Positions 53,004 to 64,000 of a DNA stretch of 64,000 bases are shown piece by piece. Source of the stretch: Keithomyces neogunnii (Eukaryota; Ascomycota; Sordariomycetes; Hypocreales; Clavicipitaceae); contig JAIOWQ010000002.1 of NCBI GenBank assembly GCA_020975405.1, forward strand, positions 4,402,001 through 4,466,000, written 5' to 3'. Positions within the stretch are counted from its first letter, which is position 1. Each line of letters opens with the position of its first letter. Made by a program: the position numbers and the translations under genes. The notes under the pieces were generated by a model that saw only the letters and a program-made list of their open reading frames with translations, did no database searches and was not told the DNA's origin.

Positions 53004-54175
53004 CTAGGCTGCTGCTTGTTGCGCCTTCTTTGCCGACACGGCGGCTCCGTCACCATTTGTTTGGTTGCTCTCCCTGGACTCTACGACGCCAGGAACCTTT
53101 ACATCGACAGTCCCGTCGAGAATGGCCTTGCGCCTATCATGCCAGTCGACTTCGCTCTTGATTACTTGCGACAGGAGCACCTCCTTCTCCAGCCACTCCT
53201 TGTAGTAGACCTCTTCCCAGGTTTTGCATTCCTTCTTAAGAGTGTCGCCGACCTCGTCAGCCCACTTGGACTCCCAGTAGCACTTTCGGTATAGCTTGTT
53301 GACGGGCAAGGAGAGCTCCTCCGGTGAAAACAGCTCGCTGGGCAGGGCGGTGAAAAAGTCCGAGTTGGCAGTGTCGCCATTGGCGGCATCGCCGGCTTCG
53401 TCGTCACCGCCGTGTGATTGGGGCGTCTTGATGATGATCTTGAGCTTGTTTGACTTGCCCGCAGGACCGGCCTGCATGGACTTTGGCACGGGGTCTGAGG
53501 GTCGCAATGCTTCGGTTTCGTGAACGGTTCGCATGTGCTTTGCCAAAGCATCGGATCTCGTGAAGGAGCGATCGCATTCTAACAAGGGCAGTTTTAGCAC
53601 GGCTGCTCCAACCAAGTCAGGCAGTCAGGGGAGCAGCATGGCGGACGGGGTGTACCTGGCAAGTAGCAGTAGAATGGCTTTTCCCTGGTGTGGCTACGCA
53701 TGTGTGCCTTGAGCGCATATCCGCTGGCATGCGGAAGGCCCTTCCTGCTGCACGTCTTCCATTCGCACGTGTACTTCTTCTGGCGATTCTCAATGTGTGA
53801 GTTGTGGATGTGCTCGACCAGCTTGTCCATGTCCCCCTGGTCGCCGGCGGGACAGCCATCCCAGTCGCAGATGGTGACTTGGTCCTGGAAGTCATCCTCT
53901 TCGAGGCGGGCATTCACGGGCGAGCTGGGAATATCGCCAGAGGTGTCCGAGGACACGTCCGACAGGCCCTCGATGGTGTCCGGCACCGGGACAGTGTCGT
54001 GCTCCACCTCGAGGACGACGGCGGCAGACGACGTGTTGGATTGTGCGTCGACCTTTTGTCGCTTGGACGGACGAAGAGAGCCCTCGTCGTCTTCATGGCC
54101 GTCCTCCTCGTAGCCTTCGGAGCCGGATCCCATTGATGAAAGAGGCGAGTCGGGGGGTGAGTATCGTCGTGCCAT
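53004..54175 (-). CDS. C2H2 zinc-finger protein, Iec1-like (INO80 complex)
   Basis: Two exons, 53656-54175 and 53004-53578, giving 364 aa; the intron (77 bp, GTACAC..TTGTTAG) splits the last finger in phase. Start ATG 54175 (MARRYSPPDSPLSSMG). Ser/acid-rich N-terminus with RPSKRQKV nuclear signal. Three fingers: CDWDGCPAGDQGDMDKLVEH, then CEWKTCSRKGLPHASGYALK, and YLPECDRSFTRSDALAKHM with HMRTVHE. A C-terminal helical domain follows: LSLPVNKLYRKCYWESKWAD, then WEEVYYKEWLEKEVLLSQVI and SEVDWHDRRKAIL. Finger and tail layout resembles S. pombe Iec1, a YY1-like INO80-complex subunit. The class (C2H2) is certain; the Iec1 assignment is inference from layout. Confidence 0.75.
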
Positions 54176-55649
54176 GGGTGCGCGTCGCGAATGACCCTCG
54201 CGATAGCCGGGGTGAAGGTGTGGCCAGGGGCTTTGACGGTGTTTGAGGAAAGGCGAGATGCGGCGGGCTGGTGTGTGAATCCGCGCTGCGGCCTCGGGAC
54301 ACGTTGGCAGTGTGCAGGATGGACTATTGTGGCCGCGAGGATGAGGATGGATGAGAAGCGCCGGGCCAGATGAAGCGTGTTTCCAACTGAAAATTGGCTG
54401 CAAGGGGATTAGGGCGACGCACAGTGCGTGGCGGCTCGTACAGTCTTTGCCCACAGCAAGGGGCTACAGTGCGACGGCTGGCATGTGCATACCGTCTCGA
54501 AGGAAACTTGCTGGTTCCTTGAGTATCGACTTCACCATCACCACCAACAACAACGCCAACAACAACCCAGGTACTCTAGCGATGACCGGCACCATTCCTT
54601 CCGCCCCCCTGGCCGTTATATTTTCCAATAGAGCGCTTCCTTCGCAGACATGAGTGTTACTTCAGTCTCGTATTAAAAACCCGTAACTGCTGGACACTCT
54701 TGGCCCTGTCACCGAAATCCACGAGGCAAAGTGTGCGCTCTCCTCTGTGCGGCTTAGCCCAATATCAATATCGTATACTTTGCGAAACAGGCTTCATAGC
54801 CCTGCCTGATTCTCGACGGATTCGTCAGCTCGCGCATCGGGTCATCTGTTTCATGCCTTGCGCAAGGCTGGCGATGCTGCAAGTTACACCAACCACATTC
54901 ATTGTCTTGGGCGGCTTGGTTGTGTAATGTAATATATGTAGGATTTTGGTCTGTGTTTCACAGAGAGCGCCCTTCTTTTTGATATTACGTGACGCTCGCG
55001 AGTGCTTGTATGTGAGAGTGGGCTCGGTAATCAAACACGGAGATGATGCCTGATGTGGAATATTTCCGAGAATCGTACACTCGGCCGGGTGAAAATTGTA
55101 TATGCAACAAGATGGAGAGGTAACTGGACATGTCTGCTGCTTACCTAGCTGATTATATCCCAGCATGCAGGGATGCTTGAAGCTGCGCACTTGACGACTC
55201 CCAGGAACTGTCCACCCCCTGCAAAGCCATTATCCGGCAAACTTCCAATGAACCAATGCCGGAGCCTCTTGGGATTTAAGAGGCTTGTCAATAATGAATC
55301 CTTTGGGGAAAAAAGTGCCCATTCTCAAGCCACGAAAGGCGTCACCGTTCGGGTTGCCTCGTGAGAATGCCTCAGTCTGTCCCACCAGAACGTGTCCCTC
55401 TTTCTACACTCGACTCGACAGACGGACAAGAGATACAGTCAGATGAAAGCATTCCCGGCCGATTGTGTCGTCATCAGTACGACTTTTCAGCATGGGAGTA
55501 GTAGGCTTGTACAGGATGGCCAACGGTGGCATATCACGTCCTGATGGCCCGTCATCTCATGTATAAATAGACTGCTGCTTCTCTCATGAGACGACTTCAA
55601 CCTAAAACTCGACAAAAGACACGAATAAAGACTACTTGTATTTGCAATC
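54176..55649. other. Divergent intergenic region with one TATA box
   Basis: Between the C2H2 gene and the mucin-like gene. No gene seen. A CAACAACAA microsatellite lies near 54545-54565. Confidence 0.55.
55562..55568 (+). promoter_or_regulatory. TATA box of the mucin/DUF6923-like gene
   Basis: TATAAAT about 85 bp before the ATG, followed by a CA-rich leader, typical for strongly regulated secreted-protein genes. Function inferred. Confidence 0.55.
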
Positions 55650-57773
55650 ATGCTTCCAACTATCGTTCTGGCCGCCCTCATGGGCCTCACGGTTGCCAAC
55701 CCCATCGAGAACACTTTCGACCTACAAGCCCGAGATGATGTCACGGATGAGTTCTTTGACATTTGCAGGTTTCTAGGATGCTCCAGGCGGCCCACGAAAA
55801 CAAGAACAACGACCCGGACTGTGACGTCGACCTCTGTGTCTACTGTTACAGACAGGGCCACAGTCACGGCCACAGTCACGGCCACTCCTACGGTCACAGT
55901 TACGGCTACGGTCACAGCTACTACCACTCTTACCATCACTCCTGTTCTTCCTTCGTCGACTGCTGACACCAGCACGGTCCCGACAAGCTCTTCTACAGCA
56001 AATCCTGCAACTACAAGTCTTCCAGACCCTCCGACTACCACTGGCAGCACCACGGCCCCCGTTGATACAACAACCGTCTCCAGTTCAAAGACGAGGAGCG
56101 AGACGTCATCTGTTACCGACAGCGCAACTACCGGCACGAGCACTCTCACCACCACAACAGCAGCAAGTGGCACGACAACCGGGAGTGATGGGACAACTCG
56201 TACCGGAACTTCAACCGGGTCCGGCAGCACGACTTCTGCGGCAACAAGTTCCACTGGCACAACTACATCAAGCGATGGGACAGCCCCTACCGGGACCTCG
56301 ACCGTCGCTACAGCCACAACCTCTGCGGCGACTACTTCCGCTGGCACAACTTCTACCGGGACTGGGACTGCTAGTACCACAGCCGGCACGTCAGCCGTCG
56401 CTAGCACGACTATTTCAAGTGACACGACAGCTCTCACTGGGACCTCAACCGGGACTGGGACTGCTAGTACCACAGCCGGCACGTCAGCCGTCGCTAGCAC
56501 GACTATTTCAAGTGACACGACAGCTCTCACTGGGACCTCAACCGGGACTGGCACTACAACCTCTGCGGTGACGTCTTCCACCGGCACGGGTAGCTCAAGT
56601 CTGCCCTTATCCTTCTAGTATTAGGTCTAAATTAGTATATATCCTATTATATAATAGAATCCTCTATGATTTCGTATATAATAGAATCCTCTATGATTTC
56701 GTATATAATAGAATCCTCTGTGATTTAGCATATAACGGAATCCTCTTCAACCCATAGGGCCCATTGAGGCTTCCACGACGGCCACTGGTACCACGACGGG
56801 CCCCGTCAATACCTCTACGGGTGTGAATACCTTGACTTCCACGGGGACCCCAACAACGGGCACCAAAACCACGACGGACCCCGGCACGACGGCTTCCACC
56901 CAGACTCCAACCGCGACAGTCACGGGCACGGGCACGACAACAGCCACAGGCACCTCTGCGCAAAGAGGCAGCACGACGGCAACCGTCACGATGACGACAT
57001 CAGTGGCAGGCTTCAATGTGGTCGAGGAAGCGGCACAAACCACGCTGCCAGTGTTTGAGTGCTCGGCCGACGCGTACCTGATCCAGGGCCGGTCCCTGCT
57101 GCGGGCGAACCTCAAGACGGGCACCAAGACGACGCTCGCCAGCAAGGTCGGGGCGGGAGGGTCGCAGGTGGACTCGCTGGGCTACAACACGCTGGACAAC
57201 TACGTCTACGGGGCGCAGGGGTGGAGCATCGTACGGGTAGGCAGCGACGGCAGGCTGCAGAGCGTGGGAAGCGTAGACGCGGCGGCAAACGCGGGGGCCT
57301 TTGACGGCGACGGGCAGTTCTACTACACCCGGGACGGCAAGGCCTGGGGCAGGCTGGACCTGAAGCCGGGGTCGGCTACGTACGGCAGCGTCGTGGACAA
57401 GGGGGCGTCGGACGCGAGCGGCCTGCCCGAGGGCCTGGCGGCGGCCGACTGGGCCTACACGCCGTCCAGGCCGGGATACCTGTACAGCGTGGGCATCGCC
57501 AGGGGCGTGGTGTACGTGACGCGGTGGTCGGCGAGCACCCACGCCTGGGAGGTGGTCTACAAGGCGACGCACAGCCTCGGGCTCAGGGGAAGCCGGTTCG
57601 GCAGCGTCGTGGCCACGAGCGACGGCGTCTTGTACGCCACGCACAAGCGCACCGGCGCCGTCTTGTCCATTCCCCTCGACAAGCCCGAGTCCATGACCAA
57701 GTCGTCGCTGGGCGTGGGCCGCGACGCCAACGACGGGTGTAGATGTGCTTCGCAGCCCGACGCCACCGCCTAG
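55650..57773 (+). CDS. Secreted mucin-like protein with C-terminal DUF6923-like domain
   Basis: Two exons, 55650-56589 and 56758-57773, giving 651 aa. Signal peptide MLPTIVLAALMGLTVA then NPIE. Residues about 50-310: Thr/Ser-rich, mucin-like, presumably heavily O-glycosylated; it includes an exact 31-residue duplication (GTGTASTTAGTSAVAST...). Exon 2 continues Thr-rich, then a globular domain from about residue 400: PVFECSADAYLIQGRSLLRA, LGYNTLDNYVYGAQGW, FDGDGQFYYTRDGKAWGRLD, WAYTPSRPGYLYSVGI and GSVVATSDGVLYATHKRTGA, a beta-propeller-like layout of the DUF6923 kind. The 168-bp intron contains 27-bp tandem repeats; if retained, translation stops at 56618 and yields a 322-aa mucin without the domain. 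The globular part is notably GC-rich. Wall or surface role is inferred only. Confidence 0.78.
56356..56541. repeat. Exact 93-bp tandem duplication in the mucin exon
   Basis: Two identical 93-bp copies back to back, in frame, each coding 31 Thr/Ser/Gly/Ala-rich residues. The absence of synonymous differences indicates a recent duplication. Confidence 0.9.
56647..56747. repeat. 27-bp tandem repeat filling the intron
   Basis: Three full units (56647-56673, 56674-56700, 56701-56727) and a decayed partial fourth. Unit begins GTATATAATAGAATCCTCTA. AT-rich and containing TAG in several frames, in contrast to the surrounding GC-rich exons. Confidence 0.9.
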
Positions 57774-58098
57774 ACTGCCGGCGGTGGCTCATGTTTCTCT
57801 AGAAAACAAGTTGTTCACCGATATACTGACGGGTTGAATTTCATCTACACTGTACTTGCCGCGCTGCATTGTCCAACTCGAATCATCCCTTCCATGCCAA
57901 GTGAACTGTTGCATTCTCCACTGATCCATGCACATGTCGGGTGACAAGTGAATAACAAGTACCCAGTAATAGCGGCGTGCTTCCCACTTTTACCATTTTC
58001 CCTCTTCTTTTCAAATAAAAACAAAAGACGACTTTTGGAGGCGGCTTCGGCTTCCTTTTCTCTTCTTCTCTCCGTGCCAATTCGGGTATCTAAGCGTG

Positions 58099-59495
58099 TC
58101 AGTTGGCACCGAGAACCTGGCGTCTTTGCTTGACGGCACCGGCGAGCATGTCGAGGACAGACTCGGTGTCTTTCCAGCTGATGCAGGCGTCGGTGATGCT
58201 GACGCCGTACTTGAGGCCCGACTTGCCCTCGGCGGGGACCTTTTGGTTGCCTAAGGGCAAAGTCAGCAAGGCGAGCACTAGAAAGCACAGAGTAGAGTAA
58301 AATGGGGAAAAGGTCAGACGTACCCTCTTCGTGGTTGCTCTCAATCATGACGCCCATGATGGCCGTCTCGCCCTTGGCAATCTGCTCAGCGAGGCAGGCG
58401 GCGACCTTGGGCTGGTTGCGGTGATCCTTGAGCGAGTTGCCGTGGCTGCAGTCGACCATGAGCCTCTGGCGGACGCCCTTGCTCTGCAGGGCGGCCTTGG
58501 CCTCGGCGATGCTCGCGGCGTCGTAGTTGGTGCCCTTGGTGCCGCCGCGCAGGATGACGAAGCAGTCCTCGTTGCCCGTGGTGCCGACAATGGCGACGAC
58601 GCCGGGCTTGGTCACGGACAGGAAGTGGTGGGGGTGCTGGACGGCGCCAATGGCATCAATGGCGACGCCGAGCGAGCCGTCGGTGCCGTTCTTGAAGCCC
58701 ACGGGGAAGCTCAGGCCGCTGGCCAGCTCGCGGTGCAGCTGGCTCTCCGTGGTTCGGGCGCCAATGGCTCCGACGGAGAGCAGGTCGGCCAGGAACTGGG
58801 GCGAGATGGTGTCGAGCATCTCGCTGGCAATGGGCATGCCCTTGGCCGTCAGGTCGACAAAGAGCTGGCGGGCCAGGCGCAGACCCTTGTTGATGTTGAA
58901 GCTGCCGTCAATGTCGGGGTCGTTGATGAGGCCCTTCCAGCCCACCGTCGTGCGCGGCTTCTCGAGGTACGAGCGCATCACGATGAGCAGCTCGTCCCTG
59001 TGCTTCTCGCGGGCCTGGAGCAAAAGGTCGCAGTAGGCGAGCGCGGCCACGGGGTCGTGGATGGAGCAGGGTCCGACGACGACCAGCAGGCGCTTGCGGT
59101 CGTCGGTGTCTTGCACCACGGCGGCGACGTCATCTCTTGACTCGACGACGGTCCTTTTTGACTCGGCAGTCTGGGGGATCTCGTGCTGGAGCAGGTCGGG
59201 CGGCGTCAGAGGGTTGTAGCCGCGAACTTAAGATGTTGCCAGTCGTCAGTCGTCAGTCAGTAACAGCACTGCGCAGCTCGGTGCAGCACACGATTGATTG
59301 CGGCCCGCCAGAATTGTCAGGAATTCAAAAGAGCACGCAAAGCCTGTACGTACTTCTCCAATCCTCCGAGTCGGATTTTTTCCCGACGTTTTTGTTTTCA
59401 ATGTAGAACTGTTGGACACGGGGTTATTGACCATTCGTGAGTCACCCCGCCATGCGAACTTCAGGGAATGGGAGGGGCAACAAGCTTACCGACAT
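58099..59495 (-). CDS. 3-deoxy-D-arabino-heptulosonate-7-phosphate synthase (Aro3/Aro4 type)
   Basis: First enzyme of the shikimate pathway: condenses phosphoenolpyruvate with erythrose 4-phosphate. Four exons, 59490-59495, 59354-59408, 58324-59226, 58099-58250, giving 371 aa, the usual length. Exon 1 is only ATG TCG; joining yields MSFYIENKNVGKKSDSEDWR then IRGYNPLTPPDLLQHEIPQT, the standard fungal N-terminus that forms the allosteric region. The core has LLVVVGPCSIHDPVAAL (metal and PEP site), KPRTTVGWKG, GFKNGTDGSLGVA, ILRGGTKGTNYD and LMVDCSHGNSLKDH. The last exon has KYGVSITDACISWKDTE. Feedback by Phe or Tyr cannot be assigned. Exon 4 is read in a second frame after a 73-bp intron. Convergent with the mucin-like gene. 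Confidence 0.95.
59438..59444. promoter_or_regulatory. TGACTCA (Gcn4/CpcA-type) site inside intron 1 of the DAHP synthase gene
   Basis: A perfect TGACTCA lies in intron 1, about 50 bp downstream of the ATG. Cross-pathway control by Gcn4/CpcA on this enzyme is established in other fungi; use of this particular site is unproven. Confidence 0.4.
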
Positions 59496-60566
59496 GGCCA
59501 GGACACGAGCCACCGCTGCTCAAGAGAGGGTATGCGTAGGGAACAAGAGCAAGAAGAGAGGAACAAGAATGATGCCAATTGGGGCGTCGGAAATATTCTC
59601 TCTTTTGACGGCTGAAGGGTGCTTTGGGATGTCGGGCAGAGTGGCGTGTTGTCAAAAATAATAAATCTGGGCCCGTCCAAACAAGTCCGGCGTCGGTCAC
59701 GTCCCAGGGCTCGAGATGAAGCCGCGGGGAGTGGCCAATTCCCTTGATGCCATTGGCCTGACGGCTGCCGAGATTTTATCAGGGACCAGCTGTCAGCTCC
59801 CTGTCAGTTGACCACTACCTAAACTAGGTACTTTTAAAAGTAATTACAATAGGCACAATGGGTAATTACCAGACCTCACCTCTATCATAGCAGTTGACAT
59901 GTACAGTCGCAACATGCCTACCATCATCGTCGTCACGGACCGACCAACGCCATCAACCTTTCGGACCCTCGCGCCTGTCGCAAGTCAACAGCCTTGAAGC
60001 TCCTGCTCACATGGTGGACTCATCACCGCCGACCAGAGTATTCATCACCACATACGGTCTGTTCCTACTCGTCTCCTGTTGTACAAGCCAGATTTATACA
60101 ATTCACCACGCGGCTGCTCACATTGTCACGCCTCTGTTTCCGCAAATCCATCTTTAGCCTGCCCAACCTGTAGACTCCCGATGTCCCGTGCCCGCGAAAG
60201 CCTATCAAGACGCCATCTTCCCTCTGCTCATCTGGGCAGAAATTGCGTCATGACCCCTGCTGGCGCCATCCACATGGTGGTCCACCAAATCTCAGCCCTG
60301 ATTTATGCCTGCTTGTCAAGTCAGTGGTGTCTGGACTCTGCAGATCCCAGTGTCCGAAGCTGGATGACATGTGTGTGCCCGCATCAGCTCACGCATCAAG
60401 GAATGTACTTGTTTGCACGCCTCTAAATCCCCTGTAATCGTGACATGGACGGCAGTGAGCCGCCGAGAAGCAAAATGGTAGAAAAAGCACATTTGGTATA
60501 TATCGCGCGCTACATCATGTCCATTCTAAATCTTCATAAGCTCATCAAGGACCAAGGGGGTGTGTT
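59496..60566. other. DAHP synthase promoter and regulator 3' flank
   Basis: No gene seen. Contains a CTAAACTAGGTACTTTTAAA tract near 59818. Confidence 0.55.
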
Positions 60567-63489
60567 TCATGCGATGAACTCGTTGCAAATCAGTTCTTCC
60601 CAATTGCGGCCTGTTGACCAGACTTGCTCCAGCAGCAGCCGCGCAGAGTACGTCTGCAGCATCATTAGAGTCAGATTCCATATTGACAGGGCCGCGCTCA
60701 TCACACGTACCTGCTTCGTGCCGTGCCTCTCTGCACTGGTCAGCCGGCCAAGAAGCATCGCCTGATGGCTCTGGGTTAGCGTCTCGCAACCCGCGGTGAA
60801 TATTGGAAACAGACAGCGCGCTTCAGCGGCTCCCCCGACTTGGATCCGATCCAGGCATTGTATAATCGTCTGCGCATGTCCTTGGACGTCGACGTCATCC
60901 GCCATCTTCCCGAGAACCCTTCGGTATAAATGTATCAAACCCGCCCGATGAAAGGCTTCGTTCACGGCCGCCATTTCCATTTGATCCAAGTGAATGTTGG
61001 CAGCCCGCACATGGGCGCATGGGTTCGAGGTCCGCCTCAGACTTTCCATCAAGTCCTGTTCCAGCAACCGAGCTTGCTCAACTACCCCAGGTTGAGGCGA
61101 CCAGCTGTCCAACAGCCGGCCATCTAGCCTGAATCGCTCGCCTTGACATTGCTTCGCCAGCTCCGCCACTTGGCCCAGCAAACGAGCACACTCGACCGAC
61201 ATTCCCATGATGCAGTCGATTTCACCCAGGCCGTCGGCAAACCTAGATGGCTCAGCTAATGCAAAGTACGTCTGCGGCTTGTATCTGAAATGGCAACGCG
61301 GTCCCTTCATGAGACCGCCCATTACATCCATATATCCCAGCCAGCTCTGCATGAGCCGCATCTCTTTTGCAGCCACCTTGCTGAGAGTTTGGTCTAAGCG
61401 CTGGATTAGGAGACTCCGAGCGTGGGCAATGTGCTCACGCCACGAAACACCCTGGCCAAATGCCCCAGGAGACATGATCTCCATTGCAACAAGCATCACC
61501 GCCATGGCCAATGTGACGTTTGATGATGGCGGGGATTCATCACGTAAAGACTCTCGCAGCGCAGGGAAGATGGACTGCGCCCACCGTGCCATGCGCATTT
61601 GAGGCAAGTCTGCCTCCAGTACCTGCGAGCGGTGAGAAGCTTCACCGCATTGGTCAACACCCACTTTTGTACGCGTTGCAGCAGCAGCGGCAGAGGGGAG
61701 GGGGCCTGTTCATACCAGAGTAGGCAAGTATCAGACTCATCAGCGGCTCGCTTTGGAGAGCCATGACTGCAAGCTGTGTGTGAAGAGGGTTTACATCTGC
61801 ATTGTGGTATGGTACCAAGACTGTGCGCCTGGGTTTAGCAACATGCAGTACAACATCGTGGTGCGTGAAGAACCGTACCTCTGCAAGTATGATGCAAAAA
61901 GTGGTGCTTTGCACGCGGTTAGAGTCGCACGGCACAAGCCAAAAGCTCAAGGGGGCTTACAAAGTACTATAAATCTCACCATGTCAGCCTTTGCCTTGAG
62001 CCGTCTTCCGATACATATTGTCATTGAAGTACTGACCAGCAGGTTCATCTTGTCGCTTTTCAGCCTGTTTGCGCAAAATTTGCAATCAATATTTGGTTTT
62101 CCTCTCGCCGGCATCTGGGGGATCTCGGGCAGTCCACTTACAGATTTGGCAACGGCTCAAAAGCCCATGGCATCACTACGGGAACTACGCCGGTATAGTA
62201 AGGCTTGTTTGGGCCATTTGCCTCTGCGTGCTTCTGGCAGGACAAGGTCGCCGCTCCAATGTCTATGAGTCCCTGCTCTGAACTGTAAGCCACGGGGGGG
62301 AGCAGGACCATGGAATCGCCATCATCACTGTTACACAGATCATCATCCGCTGCTCCCGTATCAAATCCGTAAAAAGTCCCGTCTTTGTAAGGGAATGCAT
62401 CGGCGCTGCTTAGAGTCTTTTGAATACTGTATGTACCGGGCTCTTCACACAGACACCCAGGCTGTGTCGGTGAACTCACAGAGTCGCCGGTGCCAGAGAT
62501 CCATGATTCAGGAGACCCAAGAGATTGAACATCGGCCCAGTTTGAACGATTGAGAGCATCGTCACTGTGGGACGAAGGCGCGGGGGTAAGTGGGCCATCG
62601 AATACGCTGGGATGCGACAAGGGCAGAGTGGTTGACGAGGCGCTGCCAGGGGTGTATATCGGGGGCGTCGCTTGAGATGGGTCGACTTCTAGCTTCCCAA
62701 GCGCCGCAAACGACTTTGTCTCCCTATGCTGAGCGGCACTCAGGGCAGGCGAACTCATCTGTGAACCCCGGCGTGAGGAGCTCACCGACGTAGTACCTCG
62801 TGAGTTTGTGAGGCGTCTCTTTGCAAGGTAGCCCTCTGCCGGCCCAGCAGTGCTCAAAAGCTGATGGGACTCGTCTATGAAGATGAAGGTAGTACCAAAG
62901 GAGCTTGTTTGGTTTTCGGTATGGCTGTTGGATATTGTCTCTCCAGGGGGTTGTTTCATTTTCCCGTCGCTATTCGAGTCTCCAGCGTCCAACTCCTGCC
63001 ATGATGTTCGAGGCCGATCCGGGGTTTGGCTACTGTCAATTGAAAACTCATGAAGCCACTGAATTGGCTTGTTGCCAGGCATGGGGTTATCGCAAGAGCC
63101 CTCGTCAACAAGACATCTTTTGTTGCGACGACCTTCCCAGTTGAGTCGCACGCTATAATCGCACACGTCACCGGCTTTAAGACAGCTTTTTGATTTGAAA
63201 CAAAAGATTTACAAGTCAGCTCTTGATTGTTAACGTGATGCCTGCGCGTGTTGGAGTCTCAAAGTCTCACGCAAGCTTGAAAACCAGTCTTTTCGGGCTT
63301 TGGTACTCACTGTTGGCAAGAGGGATGCTTCTCGTCGCACTTGACTTTCCGCGCTTTACATGGCCTTGAAATCATTTCAGTATTTCTTGCTTGAATAGTA
63401 TCATCGACATTCATTGCCAAAACTCACCAGCAGCCTTTGCGGCTTCTCTTCTTGGGTTCCGTAGCCCCTGGTTGTTTTGGGCGAGGCAT
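60567..63489 (-). CDS. Zn2Cys6 transcription regulator with Fungal_trans_2-like domain
   Basis: Six exons: 63428-63489, 63311-63364, 62142-63185, 62033-62064 (tentative), 61716-61880, 60567-61639; 809 aa. Exons 1-3 build the binuclear cluster: KGCWPCKARKVKCDEKHPSC then QHCLKAGDVCDYSVRLNWEG, six cysteines in C-x2-C-x6-C-x6-C-x2-C-x6-C. The linker is Ser/Pro-rich. From about residue 385 the Fungal_trans_2-like region follows, with VNPLHTQLAVMALQSEPLMS, ARWAQSIFPALRESL and MRLMQSWLGYMDVMGGLMKG. Exons 1-3, 5 and 6 rest on good splice sites and phase. The 32-nt exon 4 also keeps phase, but another donor nearby is possible. Target genes are unknown; it does not border a biosynthetic cluster here. 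Confidence 0.8.
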
Positions 63490-64000
63490 GTTGTGCCGCG
63501 CCTTTCATGCCTGGGCAACGATTCAACTGGAGTTGGCCCCAGTCGCAATATATGAGGTAATGATCACAAAAAGGGACAAATGCGCCTGGCGATGATGCAG
63601 TGACGTATTCAATGCGACAGCTGCTGTCGCGGCTGAGAACGCAATTCGGCCGAGGGAAGATCTGACGGAATGGAGAACAAGTATACGGGGAGTTGTCATT
63701 CAAGCCAACCCTCTTTCAAAGTAGGAATACCACTCAACTTTAACAAGAATGACGCTCGGCGAGGGAGGGATATACTCATATACGCCATAGCGTCAGCTGG
63801 GCTGGAAGATCGAAATAGGCAAACCGATTGAATGGTTATGGCGGGCGCACTATTCACCACCCGCAGCCAGCCATATGCACGTCCCAAAGGCTCGTTTGAT
63901 CCGTTAATTAGTTTGGTTTGGCACCCTTGTTTGAAGATCTCCGATAGACCGGAAATTTGGAAATTTGGAAATGGGCTGCGCGTGTCACGGTTTGCGCCAA
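63490..64000. other. Promoter side of the regulator, no gene seen
   Basis: Right edge of the window; only short ORFs without domains. Ends in a GGAAATTTGGAAATTTGGAAATGG short repeat. Confidence 0.55.

Noticed and set aside
58331..59140. 269-codon plus-strand ORF antisense to DAHP synthase
   Set aside because: Shadow of GC-biased third positions in a clearly identified enzyme on the other strand.
57845..63489. DAHP synthase plus Zn2Cys6 regulator as part of a biosynthetic cluster
   Set aside because: No backbone enzyme, tailoring enzyme or transporter lies between or beside them in the window.

Overview
The window is nuclear DNA of a filamentous ascomycete, most likely a Sordariomycete of the order Hypocreales. 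The grounds are short GT..AG introns (mostly 50-120 bp) with CTAAC-type branch sites, gene-specific ascomycete proteins (Zn2Cys6 regulator, DOMON/cytochrome b561 protein, DUF6923-type secreted protein, Aro3/4-type DAHP synthase), a U2 snRNA gene with filamentous-fungal features, and intron-bearing tRNA-Arg genes. The species cannot be named from the sequence alone. All family names are from reading translations; no database search was possible.

Layout. 0-20 kb: 5' part of an oligopeptide (OPT) transporter running off the left edge with a frame break; Hst3/Hst4-type sirtuin; mitochondrial rhomboid protease; divergent Tma17/Adc17-like proteasome chaperone; two membrane-anchored proteins of unknown function; a four-exon nucleoside hydrolase; and a 165-bp MITE with TA-flanked inverted repeats. 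20-29 kb is rich in RNA-processing genes: LSM8, the U2 snRNA gene, a cyclin T/K (P-TEFb type) and the U4/U6 protein PRP4. In the middle of it is a repeat island (14-, 21- and 24-bp tandem arrays, a foldback) followed by an orphan pseudokinase-like ORF.

30-41 kb: two AGC kinases of the TORC1/S6K class (Psk1/Ypk3-like and Sch9) flank a DOMON-cytochrome b561 membrane protein and mitochondrial ATP synthase subunit h. 41-48 kb: a protein-gene-poor stretch with three tRNA-Arg(ACG) genes, two in tandem and one inverted. 48-64 kb: a small unknown two-exon protein, a SUZ-domain protein, NAR1 (cytosolic Fe-S assembly), a C2H2 protein resembling INO80-associated Iec1, a secreted mucin-like protein with a DUF6923-like domain whose intron is built from 27-bp repeats, DAHP synthase (shikimate pathway), and a six-exon Zn2Cys6 regulator.

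Most coding genes are housekeeping and do not form a biosynthetic cluster. The unusual material is the repeat island with its pseudokinase, the MITE, the repeat-filled intron of the secreted protein, the tRNA-Arg trio with a shared acceptor-stem mismatch, and two short motifs (ACCTAGGT and TACGGAGTA) over-represented between genes. Exon joins were worked out by hand from splice sites and reading phase. For every multi-exon gene other than the frame-broken OPT fragment the summed exon length is a multiple of three, and for the OPT fragment the splice keeps the reading phase.
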